A stretch of DNA of 18,018 bases, taken from positions 1 through 18,018 of the forward strand of contig NYVB01000184.1 in NCBI GenBank assembly GCA_002684315.1. Direction: 5' to 3'. The DNA is from Planctomycetaceae bacterium (GTDB lineage: Bacteria; Planctomycetota; Phycisphaerae; Phycisphaerales; SM1A02). This document shows positions 1 through 7,472 of this stretch, one piece after another (the first letter of the stretch is position 1; every line of letters begins with the position of its first letter). The notes below the pieces were generated by a model. The model had not been told where the DNA came from and searched no databases. It was given only the letters and a program-made list of their open reading frames with translations. The position numbers and the translations under genes were made by a program.

Positions 1-105
1 CTTTTTGACTTCCTTGGTCAGGCCTTCTTTTTCGCACAACTTCTTGAAACGTCGGAGCATCTGTTCGACGCTTTCGCTGCCACGGGCCTTGATTCGAATC
101 GCCAT
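1..105 (-). CDS. rpsU: Small ribosomal subunit protein bS21, partial (3' end cut by window edge)
   Basis: The minus strand encodes 35 residues beginning MAIRIKARGSESVEQMLRRF and continuing through a basic stretch to the window edge, which matches bS21. bS21 sits on the platform of the 30S subunit next to the 3' end of 16S rRNA and helps mRNA recruitment. The basic C-terminal helix expected after about residue 35 lies outside the window. I chose the start at 105 because the family normally begins MAIR/MIK. An in-frame ATG at 129 would add eight residues (MFSKDLLQ) but has no Shine-Dalgarno before it. The gene is divergent from the YacP-like gene, and its leader carries an odd anti-SD-like segment (separate entry). 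Confidence 0.92.
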   Translation of the reverse strand, partial: MAIRIKARGSESVEQMLRRFKKLCEKEGLTKEVKK

Positions 106-129
106 CTGGAGGAGGTCCTTACTGAACAT
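106..129 (-). promoter_or_regulatory. rpsU translation initiation region with anti-Shine-Dalgarno-like sequence
   Basis: Reading toward rpsU, the leader has AAGGA (120 to 116) immediately followed by CCTCCTCC and then CAG before the ATG. AAGGA is a weak Shine-Dalgarno 10 nt from the start. The segment ACCTCCT (116 to 110) is identical in sense to the anti-SD tail at the 3' end of 16S rRNA, the reverse of what a ribosome binding site should be. Further upstream, at 147-160, a small inverted repeat (GAGGC, 4-nt loop, GCCTC) could form a hairpin in the same leader. The sequence is directly visible; any autoregulatory role is speculation. Confidence 0.4.
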
Positions 130-264
130 CACGGAGTTTTGAACACGAGGCGCGTGCCTCATGCGAAGCCACGCATTACACAGGATTCCCCGTCCGGACG
201 CAACCCGAAAAGCAAGGTTGAATATCTCAAGAAGCCAGGAAGGGATGTGGACTAAGATCGGTTC

Positions 265-948
265 ATGAAGCTGTTGATCGACACCTGTAATGTCCTCCAC
301 CGAACGGGGGTCCTTCCTCCCGATATGGCGGGCATTGACGAGGAATCGCTTGCCACGCTCATCAGGGGCAGTCGTTATCGGAACTACAAGTCCATTATGG
401 TCTGCGACGGTAACGCTCGAAACCTCTCAGGAGGCCTGCGAGGCCACTCCAAAGGCCTTGTTCAGTTCAAATTTTCCGGTCAGGCCCAATCAGCAGATAC
501 CTTGATTCTGGGACTGGTCGAGCGCTCGAACAGCCCCAAAAGACTGATCGTGGTCAGTTCAGATCGAGAAATTCAGGTCGTCGCCAGACGTCGACGTTGC
601 CAGATCATCGATGCAGACCGATTTCTGGCCACGCTCACGACCGATCACCAGTCCCAACGGTTCACGAAAAAGAACGCACACAAGACACGCACCCTCGGCA
701 AGGGCGAGGTCGATGAATGGCTCACACAATTCGGCATCGATGATGCCACGGCGGCACTCCCTCGTGGTGGCAATCTCGACCACACCGAAAAGATTTCGAA
801 TGCCTCGAGACCCAGTCCGACTCCCGATGAATCCGAGGAGCCCGGGACACCTCCCCCATCCGATGACACACCACAGGACTGGCCAAGCCGGATCAGTCAG
901 GCGGAAGCACTTCTGGATTCGGATGATGAGACCGATCGAGGACGCTAG
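265..948 (+). CDS. YacP-like PIN/NYN-domain endoribonuclease with acidic tail
   Basis: This 227-residue protein resembles the YacP (Rae1) branch of the PIN/NYN nucleases. Visible motifs are LLIDTCNVLH at 3-12 (first catalytic Asp, D6), VCDGN at 46-50 (D48), SADTLI at 76-81 (D78) and VVSSDREIQ at 96-104, spaced as in YacP. These acidic residues would bind metal for RNA cleavage in the cytoplasm; B. subtilis Rae1 cuts mRNA in the ribosomal A site. Residues from about 130 to 227 are outside the nuclease fold. They include GKGEVDEWLTQFGI and then a Pro/Asp/Glu-rich, probably disordered tail. The ATG at 265 has only a distant purine-rich stretch (AGGAAGGG) about 20 nt upstream. pdxH follows after 9 bp, so the two are probably co-transcribed. 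The family is fairly sure; the substrate is unknown. Confidence 0.75.
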   Translation: MKLLIDTCNVLHRTGVLPPDMAGIDEESLATLIRGSRYRNYKSIMVCDGNARNLSGGLRGHSKGLVQFKFSGQAQSADTLILGLVERSNSPKRLIVVSSDREIQVVARRRRCQIIDADRFLATLTTDHQSQRFTKKNAHKTRTLGKGEVDEWLTQFGIDDATAALPRGGNLDHTEKISNASRPSPTPDESEEPGTPPPSDDTPQDWPSRISQAEALLDSDDETDRGR

Positions 949-957
949 ACTTCGGAT

Positions 958-1560
958 GTGAACTCCTTCGATTTCGAACATCCGCCGACGGACCCGCTGC
1001 CATCACTTCATGCCTGGATGAGGGAGGCGACTGAGACGTCGCTGCCGAATCCGAATGCCATGACACTGGCCACGATCGATCCCGATGGCCGTCCCAGTGC
1101 CCGCATCGTTCTTCTCAGAGGGCTCGATGAACGGGGCGCGGTCTTCTTCACCAATCGTGAAAGCCGGAAGGGACTGGCACTCGAGACCAACAAGGTCGCG
1201 GCGCTGGTCTTCCATTGGGATCCCCTGGAACGCCAGATCCGCATAGAGGGTGCGGTGGAACATGTCAGCGAGTCGGAATCCGATGCCTACTGGAATGGTC
1301 GTCCGAGAGGATCACAACTCGCAGCACGAGCCAGTCGTCAGTCACGACCGATCGCGGACCGAGAGGCATTCGAGGCGGCCTGCCGCGAGGAGGAGACGCG
1401 ATTCGAAGGCGCAGATGTCCAAAGACCCGCACATTGGGGCGGATACCGAGTCGCCCTCGAGAGGATCGAATTCTGGCAAGGCATGAATTCCAGGATGCAT
1501 GACCGAATGACCTACCGCTCCACGAATGCCGGCTGGCATCTGGAACGCCTCTCCCCGTGA
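958..1560 (+). CDS. pdxH: Pyridoxamine/pyridoxine 5'-phosphate oxidase
   Basis: The 200-residue product matches PdxH, the FMN-dependent oxidase that converts pyridoxamine or pyridoxine 5'-phosphate to PLP in the cytoplasm. Motifs in order are SARIVLLRGLDERG (47-60, FMN binding), FFTNRESRKG (63-72), FHWDPLERQIRIEG (85-98), SRQSRPI (126-132), the C-terminal dimerisation segment RPAHWGGYRV (156-165), FWQGMNSRMHDRM (172-184), and the ending WHLERLSP, very close to the family's usual last residues. The length is slightly short because of a reduced N-terminus. The start is GTG at 958, since the nearby ATG at 956 is out of frame. The gene lies 9 bp behind the YacP-like gene and converges on dnaE. 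PLP made here would serve enzymes such as the class IV aminotransferase in this window. Confidence 0.93.
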   Translation: MNSFDFEHPPTDPLPSLHAWMREATETSLPNPNAMTLATIDPDGRPSARIVLLRGLDERGAVFFTNRESRKGLALETNKVAALVFHWDPLERQIRIEGAVEHVSESESDAYWNGRPRGSQLAARASRQSRPIADREAFEAACREEETRFEGADVQRPAHWGGYRVALERIEFWQGMNSRMHDRMTYRSTNAGWHLERLSP

Positions 1561-1586
1561 GATCGAGATCGTCACCGGGGCGGACT

Positions 1587-1610
1587 GCGCTGCGCTCTCA
1601 TGCGCAGCGC
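1587..1610. terminator. Perfect 9-bp hairpin between convergent pdxH and dnaE
   Basis: GCGCTGCGC (1587-1595) and GCGCAGCGC (1602-1610) form a perfect stem with a 6-nt loop. It fills much of the 52-bp gap and starts 2 nt past the dnaE stop. No T-run follows on either strand, so it is not a canonical intrinsic terminator, but its place suggests a shared 3'-end structure for both transcripts. Confidence 0.45.
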
Positions 1611-1612
1611 TC

Positions 1613-4600
1613 TCAATTGTTCCGGGCGAATTTTCGGTTGCGTCGTTCCTTGATGCTTGGAACATGACCCCCGACGACACGAACACAATGGCCACCGACG
1701 ACGGCAGCCACCGATTCAAGCACTTCGCGGGTGGGAACCATCCGATACTGCTGAGCACGGAGAGTCACACGACTTTCCTCGACATCGAGCATGATGACGG
1801 CCTCGACGGAACGACCGAGGGTCGGAGACGCGCCCTTGGACGCGCGCTGCAGTGCCTCGGCGAGTGAACGCATGCGCTCGGTTCGAGCTTCGGACGTCTC
1901 GTCGGGAAGAGTCTCGAGAAGAACTTCGACGCGAGTGGCCAGGTGGGCCGGTGCGTTGGTGATCGGATAGGCCGATTGAACCTGCAGGCTTGGTTGCGCG
2001 CGAGATTGATCGACCGCACCGGAGAAGAGCAGAGTCTTGTCCTTTTCGATCATGTTGCCGTACTCACCGAAGGCATCGGGAAAGACCACCGCATCGACCG
2101 AGCCCGTCTTGTCTTCGATGGTGAGCATCGCCATGCGATCACCGCGTTTCGTCGTGAGAGGACGCACGCGCGTGATCATTCCCGCCACGACCGCGGCGCT
2201 GCCCTGCTGCATCCCCGAAAGTCCGCTGGCCGTCGCACTGCAGAATTCCGCCAGAATCGCGGTGTGTTCATCCAGTGGGTGCCCGGACACATGAAAACCA
2301 AGCGCATCCTTTTCATTCGCAAGCGTCGTCATCCCATCCCAGGGAGGAACCGACTTCAGCGCCACCAGATCGTCACCATCGTCAGCCATGCCCATGTCGC
2401 CACCGAAGAGGATCGACTGACCTGCCGCACGATCCTTGGCCAGCTGCTTGCCCGCTGACACCGCATCGGGAACCGTTGCCAGCATCGATGAACGTGCTTC
2501 GATTCCATGGATGCTGTCGAAGGCTCCCGCCTTGACGAGCAACTCGATTGTCTTCGTGGTCGCCCTTCGGTGATCCACTCGCTCACAGAAATCATGCAGG
2601 GACTTGAACGGCCCGGAGGCGACGCGTTCCTCGATGATCGATCGAACCGCTTCCCGGCCGACGCCACGGATCGCTCCAAGGCCGAATCGGATGTGCCCGC
2701 TCGACGTGGAGACGTCCTCGTCGTCGTCGAAGACGACCGAGAAATCGAAGTCGGAGAGGTTGATGTCGGGAGGACGCACGTCGATTCCGACGTGCGGCGT
2801 GGCGGCGTTGGAATCTGGCCAGGGGACACGACGGCAGCCGTCCATGTATCCGAACCAGTCCTCGACCTTCTTCGCCTGACTTTCGAACGTCAGCAGAGCC
2901 GCCATGTAGAACGCGGGAAAATAGGTCTTCAGGTACGCGGTCTGATAGGCGACGATCGCGTAACCCGTCGAATGACTCTTGTTGAAACCGTACCCGGCGA
3001 ACTTGAGAATGAGATCGAAGAGCTCGTTGGACTGTTCTTCGACGATGCCCCGCTTGCCCGCACCTTCGATGAAATCGGAACGCGCCGAGTCGATCACTTC
3101 GACCTTCTTCTTCGAGATCGCCTTGATGATCGTGTAGGCCTTGCGCAGAGGAATGTCACCGAGGTGATGCAGAACCTGCATCACCTGCTCCTGATAGACC
3201 ATGATTCCACAGGTCTCGGCGGTGAAATTGTCGACGATTTCATGAACCTTGGGAACGGCCTGTCGTCCGTGCTTTCGATTGACGTAGTCGGGGATGAGAT
3301 CCATCGGACCGGGTCGAAACAGGGCGTTCGCCGCGATCAGATCTTCGAGACAATCGGGCACCATGTCGATCAGCAGCCGACGCATGCCATCCGATTCGAA
3401 TTGGAACACGCCATCGGTGTCACCTCTTTGAAAGAGGGACAGGACCCGGGCGTCCTCGAATTCAAGACGGTCGAGGTCGAGTGGGTGCGGTCGATCGTCG
3501 GACTGACCCTCATCCGGCGGCGTCTGTCCGACGGCGTCCCAGATGGCATCCTCGGAAAGCGCACCGAAGATGAGCTGCCTGGTGCGCTCGATCGTCGAGA
3601 GCGTGCGCAGGCCGAGGAAGTCCATCTTCAACAGGCCACGTCGCTCACAGGTGGGACCATCCCACTGGGTGACGATGTCATCACTTCCGGAGGCCTTGCA
3701 GAGCGGAACGATCGTGTCGAGAGGCTGGGTGGCGACCACGACACCTGCGGCGTGAATGCTCGAGTGGCGGGCATGATATTCAAGGGCACGGGCCTGCTCG
3801 ATGACCTTCGCGACCACGGGGTTGGCCTTGCATTCCTGCCAGATCTGAGGTTCCTTGGCGAGTGCATCATCGAAACTGATGTTCAATTCGTTCGGGATCA
3901 GATTGGCAAGCCGCTGACCTTCGGAGGGCTCGAGACCCATGACTCGCGCCACGTCCTTGATCGCGGCTCGAGCCTTGAGGCGACCGAAGGTGATGATCTG
4001 AGCGACATGTCCGTACTTCGCCTTCACGTGGTCGATGCACGCGCCGCGCTGGTCCTGACACATGTCGATGTCGATATCCGGGTATTCGGCGCGATCGGGA
4101 TCGGTGAATCGCTCGAAGAGCAGGCCGTATTTCTCCGGACAGGCGTTCGAAAGACCGAGGACGTATCCGACCATGGTGCCGACGCCGGAACCACGCGCAT
4201 TGGTCGGGATGCCGCGCTGTCGAGCCCAGTTCACGAAGTCCCAGACGATCAAGAAATACGCACTGATCAGCTTGTCCGCGAGAATGCCGAGTTCACGGTC
4301 GAGTCGTGCGCGAATGTGAGGGGTGACTCCTTCTGGACCATATCGCCAGATCAGCCCCGCCTCGCAGAGATCCCGCAGGGCGAGATCACAGCTGGTCTTC
4401 AGATCATCGGCGGAGATCTCGGACTCGCTGTCGGAATCAAATGGCTGCAATTCGAACTGGTTGCAATAGCCCTTGAACCAGATCGTCCGATCACCACCGT
4501 CGTAGACCGGAGCCTGACCGGGATGAATCACCTTCACCACCGGAGCGTGATTCTCCTCGGTGGACAGATCGACGTCGCATCGCTCGGCGATTCGGACCGT

Positions 4601-5446
4601 GTTGAGAATCGCTTCCGGCTGATCGGGAAAGAGCTCCGCCATCTCCTTCGGGCTTTTCACGTACAGCTCTTCGGAATAGCGCATGCGCCCTTCCTCATGC
4701 TTGTTCTTCGCCATGCTGATGCAGCAGAGCGTGTCGTGAACGTCATGATCCTCACGACGAAGGAAATGCGCGTCGTTGTCGGCGACGAGTGGCGCGCCGA
4801 TCTCCTCCGCCAGTCGGATCAGATGAGGATTGATCGCTTCCTGCTCGGGGATGTGCTTCTGTAGCTCGACGAAGAAACTCGGATCGCCGTTCTGATTCGG
4901 ACCGAACACACGCTGGTGCCAGCGAGCTTCCTCGAGGGCACGTTCCCAGTGTTCATCGCGTCGGTCGCGTTCGTACTGAACGAGTTGATGGGCGATCGAG
5001 GAACCGAGGTGACCGTTGATCGCGATCAAGCCCTCGCTGTGATCCTCCAGTTTGCTCTTGTCGGTGCGAGGCTTGTAGTAGAACCCGTTGATGAAGGCAT
5101 CGGAGGAGAGATGCAGGAGGTTCTTCCAGCCCACCATGTTCTCGGCCAGAAGCACCAGGTGGTATCCACCATCCATCACCCCCGTTCGAGTTCGGTCCCC
5201 ACGATCGCCACGAGCCACATAGGCCTCGATCCCGAGAATCGGCTTGATCCCCTTCTTGCGCGCGTAGTCGTGGAATTCGATCGCTGCGTGAAGATTTCCG
5301 TGATCGGTGACGGCCACCGCATCCATACCGAGGGCCGCGACCTGGTCGACCAGACGTGGGACGGTGTTGCCTCCATCAAGAAGTGAGTACTCCGTGTGAA
5401 GATGCAGATGGACGAATTTGTGGGAATCTTTCTTGCTGGCGGGCAT
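1613..5446 (-). CDS. dnaE: DNA polymerase III alpha subunit (DnaE1 type)
   Basis: This is the replicative DNA polymerase catalytic subunit, 1277 residues. Domains in order: an N-terminal PHP domain (HLHLHTEYSLLDG at 13-25, VTDHG at 46-50, GIEAY at 72-76, DNDAHF at 223-228); the polymerase palm with PDIDIDMCQDQRG at 456-468 (D457/D459/D461 region) and the third acidic site in LLKMDFLGL near D609; fingers with FRPGPMDLIPDY (710-721) and NKSHSTGYAIVAYQTAYLK (822-840); a helix-hairpin-helix around 917-940; an OB fold around 1083-1160; and a C-terminal tail. The ORF could open 37 codons further upstream, but that stretch is low in similarity, while the ATG at 5446 has AGGAGG 4 nt before it and puts the PHP motif at the expected place. 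No epsilon exonuclease is nearby. The gene is divergent from a small membrane protein gene and convergent with pdxH. Confidence 0.97.
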   Translation of the reverse strand: MPASKKDSHKFVHLHLHTEYSLLDGGNTVPRLVDQVAALGMDAVAVTDHGNLHAAIEFHDYARKKGIKPILGIEAYVARGDRGDRTRTGVMDGGYHLVLLAENMVGWKNLLHLSSDAFINGFYYKPRTDKSKLEDHSEGLIAINGHLGSSIAHQLVQYERDRRDEHWERALEEARWHQRVFGPNQNGDPSFFVELQKHIPEQEAINPHLIRLAEEIGAPLVADNDAHFLRREDHDVHDTLCCISMAKNKHEEGRMRYSEELYVKSPKEMAELFPDQPEAILNTVRIAERCDVDLSTEENHAPVVKVIHPGQAPVYDGGDRTIWFKGYCNQFELQPFDSDSESEISADDLKTSCDLALRDLCEAGLIWRYGPEGVTPHIRARLDRELGILADKLISAYFLIVWDFVNWARQRGIPTNARGSGVGTMVGYVLGLSNACPEKYGLLFERFTDPDRAEYPDIDIDMCQDQRGACIDHVKAKYGHVAQIITFGRLKARAAIKDVARVMGLEPSEGQRLANLIPNELNISFDDALAKEPQIWQECKANPVVAKVIEQARALEYHARHSSIHAAGVVVATQPLDTIVPLCKASGSDDIVTQWDGPTCERRGLLKMDFLGLRTLSTIERTRQLIFGALSEDAIWDAVGQTPPDEGQSDDRPHPLDLDRLEFEDARVLSLFQRGDTDGVFQFESDGMRRLLIDMVPDCLEDLIAANALFRPGPMDLIPDYVNRKHGRQAVPKVHEIVDNFTAETCGIMVYQEQVMQVLHHLGDIPLRKAYTIIKAISKKKVEVIDSARSDFIEGAGKRGIVEEQSNELFDLILKFAGYGFNKSHSTGYAIVAYQTAYLKTYFPAFYMAALLTFESQAKKVEDWFGYMDGCRRVPWPDSNAATPHVGIDVRPPDINLSDFDFSVVFDDDEDVSTSSGHIRFGLGAIRGVGREAVRSIIEERVASGPFKSLHDFCERVDHRRATTKTIELLVKAGAFDSIHGIEARSSMLATVPDAVSAGKQLAKDRAAGQSILFGGDMGMADDGDDLVALKSVPPWDGMTTLANEKDALGFHVSGHPLDEHTAILAEFCSATASGLSGMQQGSAAVVAGMITRVRPLTTKRGDRMAMLTIEDKTGSVDAVVFPDAFGEYGNMIEKDKTLLFSGAVDQSRAQPSLQVQSAYPITNAPAHLATRVEVLLETLPDETSEARTERMRSLAEALQRASKGASPTLGRSVEAVIMLDVEESRVTLRAQQYRMVPTREVLESVAAVVGGHCVRVVGGHVPSIKERRNRKFARNN

Positions 5447-5450
5447 CCTG

Positions 5451-5456
5451 CCTCCT
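5451..5456 (-). promoter_or_regulatory. Shine-Dalgarno that fixes the dnaE start
   Basis: AGGAGG on the minus strand lies 4 nt upstream of the ATG at 5446. It supports that start over the upstream in-frame ATG at 5557. It is a full match to the anti-SD and among the strongest ribosome binding sites in the window. Confidence 0.75.
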
Positions 5457-5607
5457 GGGACCTCAAATGGCCTTCGTCTCTTTTCCGATGGTACCCTTAG
5501 AGAGCGGCTTGACGATGAATTCCCTGAAGAATGACAGGCTGTACACGAAGTTCCCAATGACAGGAGCAGAGTCGCCTTTTCCCCGGCCCAATTGAGATGA
5601 GTGCTTC

Positions 5608-5955
5608 ATGACGCCACAAGGCCCCCGCATCTTCACTGTCAATCCCCAGACCTTCGGCGCGGGCCGGGTCGCCATGTCACAGGCATCCCCATTCAAGCGG
5701 CTCTTGCTGGTCATTCTTCTCATCCTGATAGCCATCCCGCTTCTGGCGCTTGGGATGGTCATTCTCCTGATCGTCTTCGTGGTGGCCACGATCAAGGCCC
5801 TGTTTCAGGCAACAGGACGGACCCCCGCAATGCGGGCAACGCCGGCAGGTGAGCAGGAGCACACTGGTCCGAAGCATGCGCGGAACAAGGTTCGACACGC
5901 GGCGAACCACAAAGACGATTCAATGCGCGAGAACGTGAAAGTCATCGAACGCTGA
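5608..5955 (+). CDS. Small membrane protein of unknown function
   Basis: I do not recognise this 115-residue protein. A polar N-terminus of about 29 residues is followed by a hydrophobic block at 31-64 (RLLLVILLILIAIPLLALGM and onward). It is long enough for one extended helix or a tight two-helix hairpin breaking near Pro44. A basic, His- and Arg-containing hydrophilic tail ends in RENVKVIER. It is probably an inner-membrane protein. I take it as real because of the clean membrane segment, the ATG with a GAGATGAG purine stretch upstream, and the way it fills the space between dnaE (divergent) and the aminotransferase gene (convergent, 6 bp away). M23 (MSQASPFK) is an alternative start. Confidence 0.6.
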   Translation: MTPQGPRIFTVNPQTFGAGRVAMSQASPFKRLLLVILLILIAIPLLALGMVILLIVFVVATIKALFQATGRTPAMRATPAGEQEHTGPKHARNKVRHAANHKDDSMRENVKVIER

Positions 5956-5986
5956 GTGGGTTTACTCGGAACCGTCGGACTCAGCG
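5950..5986. terminator. Nested inverted repeat at the convergent junction of the small membrane protein and aminotransferase genes
   Basis: CGCTGAGT (5950-5957) and ACTCAGCG (5979-5986) are a perfect 8-bp inverted repeat. Inside it GGTT (5959-5962) pairs with AACC (5970-5973). The left arm contains the stop codon of the membrane protein gene, and the right arm is the 3' coding end of the aminotransferase gene. There is no T-run, so a terminator role is only inferred from position. Confidence 0.4.
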
Positions 5987-6924
5987 GGGGCACCGGGATC
6001 GATTCCGAAGGACGTCTCGCTCTCGATGAGCTGCTGCAGTCCGTCATGCAATCCGCGGGCGATGGGCCCGGGGCGTCCTTCGCCGACCACCGCCTTCTCA
6101 ACCGCGACGACAGGAAGGATTCCCCAGCCGCTGTTGACCAGCATCAGTTCCTCAGCCGCCAGAACATCCTCGATGTCCAGAGGCCTGACCTCGATCTCCA
6201 TGCCCTGCTCACGAGCCAGTTCGAAGATCGCGGCACGGGTGACACCCGGCCTGACCGGAGAAGCGATCGCGCCCTCGGGTTCCTCACCATGGGCGAAGGG
6301 GGACAGAAGCCGGCCGTCGCGGACCAGAAGGACGTTGGAGGTGCTGCCACCCGCAAGATGATTGCTGACCGTGAACCAGAGCGCCTCGGATGCCCCTTTG
6401 GCACCAGCCTTCTGCAGGGCGAGAAGTCGCATCCAATAATTGAGGGTCTTGCATCCCGAAGAGGCATCGAGATGACTGAGACGATCATCTGAGACCACCA
6501 CACGGATGCCGTCATTCCGGAGGGATTCCGGAGTGACCGTGGGAGGCTGAGCATGAATCAGAATGGTCGGATCGGTTCGACCGGGTGTGTCCACCCGAAG
6601 ATTCAACGGCCCTCCCGTCAAGGTCAGACGAACTCGGGCGTCCTGCAGCTCGTTTCGTGCGACGGTCGCCTGAATCGCCTCCACCAGCGAGTCCAGGCGA
6701 AGAGATTCAAGGAGAAGCAGAGATCGTGCGGAATCAAGAAGACGTTCCATGTGCGCGGTTGGACGGAAGACGCGGCCGTTACGAGCCGTCATCGTCTCGA
6801 AGAGACCGATCGCATGCTGGAACCCTGCGTCGAAGGCCGAGACCTTGGCTTCATCAACCGGTACGAACCGACCATTGAGCCAGACTTCAAGAGGTCGGGG
6901 GGTGGAATCTGTGGAAGCACTCAT
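5962..6924 (-). CDS. Class IV (fold type IV) PLP-dependent aminotransferase / lyase
   Basis: The 320-residue protein belongs to the BCAT / D-amino-acid transaminase / aminodeoxychorismate lyase superfamily. Seen motifs: LFETMTARNGRVFRPTAHME at 41-60 followed by RLLDSA (phosphate-binding Arg and substrate loop), SGCKTLNYWMRLLA at 156-169 with K159 as the likely Schiff-base lysine, GASEALWF at 177-184, GGSTSNVLLVRDGRLLSPF from 192, and RPGVTRAAIFELA in the C-terminal half. In most members the Ser-rich motif starts with Glu (EGSTSN), which contacts the PLP pyridine nitrogen; here it is Gly192. Substrate (IlvE-, Dat- or PabC-like) cannot be decided from sequence. The start ATG overlaps the stop of the upstream gene (ATGA), so the two are translationally coupled. 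Confidence 0.85.
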   Translation of the reverse strand: MSASTDSTPRPLEVWLNGRFVPVDEAKVSAFDAGFQHAIGLFETMTARNGRVFRPTAHMERLLDSARSLLLLESLRLDSLVEAIQATVARNELQDARVRLTLTGGPLNLRVDTPGRTDPTILIHAQPPTVTPESLRNDGIRVVVSDDRLSHLDASSGCKTLNYWMRLLALQKAGAKGASEALWFTVSNHLAGGSTSNVLLVRDGRLLSPFAHGEEPEGAIASPVRPGVTRAAIFELAREQGMEIEVRPLDIEDVLAAEELMLVNSGWGILPVVAVEKAVVGEGRPGPIARGLHDGLQQLIESETSFGIDPGAPAESDGSE

Positions 6925-7430
6925 TGGGACACGTCACCTTCGGAACTCTGCGCCGCTCCTTGATCATCATTGGATTGATCATCGATGGACCCACCGCTGT
7001 GCGGACCCCCTGCAACGCCGATGAGCTTCGGCGCCGTGGCAAGGCCGTCGAAGCCGACGAGGAGATCGACGGTCGGCGCGTCGTCCCATGCCAGACGAAC
7101 CTTCCAACGACCGCCATCACCACCCTCTTCGACGAACGCGGTGACATCCACGGTGTCATCCTGCTGGGGACGACGTTGGAGTCGGCGCCGAAGGTCCTGA
7201 ATCAGGACGATGTGACTTGCCGAGTCGGACAGCCAGGTCGGTATTTCGGTGGCACCATCCCACATGGCGATCTGACGTCCGTATTCGGCTGCGGCATGAC
7301 TTCGCTGCTTTTCAACCCGACCACTGATGAACGCGATTGGAATCGCGACTGCAATCATGATCGCGGGCCAGAGCCAACGACGCATTGCGGGACGACGGGT
7401 TGAAATGACTTTGGACTTCAGTGAGGACAT
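6921..7430 (-). CDS. Membrane-anchored protein of unknown function, coupled to the aminotransferase gene
   Basis: This 169-residue protein is not recognised. It has a basic N-terminus (TRRPAMRR), one hydrophobic helix at about 18-37 (RWLWPAIMIAVAIPIAFISG) and a soluble domain of about 100 residues (for example WKVRLAWDDAPTVDLLVGFD at 109-128), then an acidic low-complexity tail. The pattern fits a type II single-pass inner-membrane protein facing the periplasm, or an uncleaved signal anchor. Its TGA overlaps the ATG of the aminotransferase gene, which supports both starts and indicates an operon. The gene is divergent from the ABC-F gene with 42 bp between start codons. Confidence 0.68.
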   Translation of the reverse strand: MSSLKSKVISTRRPAMRRWLWPAIMIAVAIPIAFISGRVEKQRSHAAAEYGRQIAMWDGATEIPTWLSDSASHIVLIQDLRRRLQRRPQQDDTVDVTAFVEEGGDGGRWKVRLAWDDAPTVDLLVGFDGLATAPKLIGVAGGPHSGGSIDDQSNDDQGAAQSSEGDVSQ

Positions 7431-7458
7431 TTGGCCATTCTAACACGATCACCTTCTC

Positions 7459-7464
7459 TATACT
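7459..7464 (+). promoter_or_regulatory. Candidate -10 element of the ABC-F gene
   Basis: TATACT lies 8 nt before the ATG at 7473 in the 42-bp divergent gap. No convincing -35 hexamer stands 16-18 bp upstream (TTGGCC at 7431 is 22 bp away). If it is used, transcription would start within about two bases of the ATG, giving a leaderless or nearly leaderless mRNA. This fits the absence of a Shine-Dalgarno there. Confidence 0.4.
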
Positions 7465-7472
7465 CGGGCCCC

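Noticed and set aside
2507..4864. 785-codon open frame antisense to dnaE
   Set aside because: It lies wholly inside dnaE on the opposite strand, where biased codon use keeps the antisense frame open. It has no recognisable domain and no ribosome binding site of note.
5447..5557. 37-codon N-terminal extension of dnaE
   Set aside because: Low-complexity, unconserved-looking sequence; the AGGAGG-preceded ATG at 5446 fits the family start.
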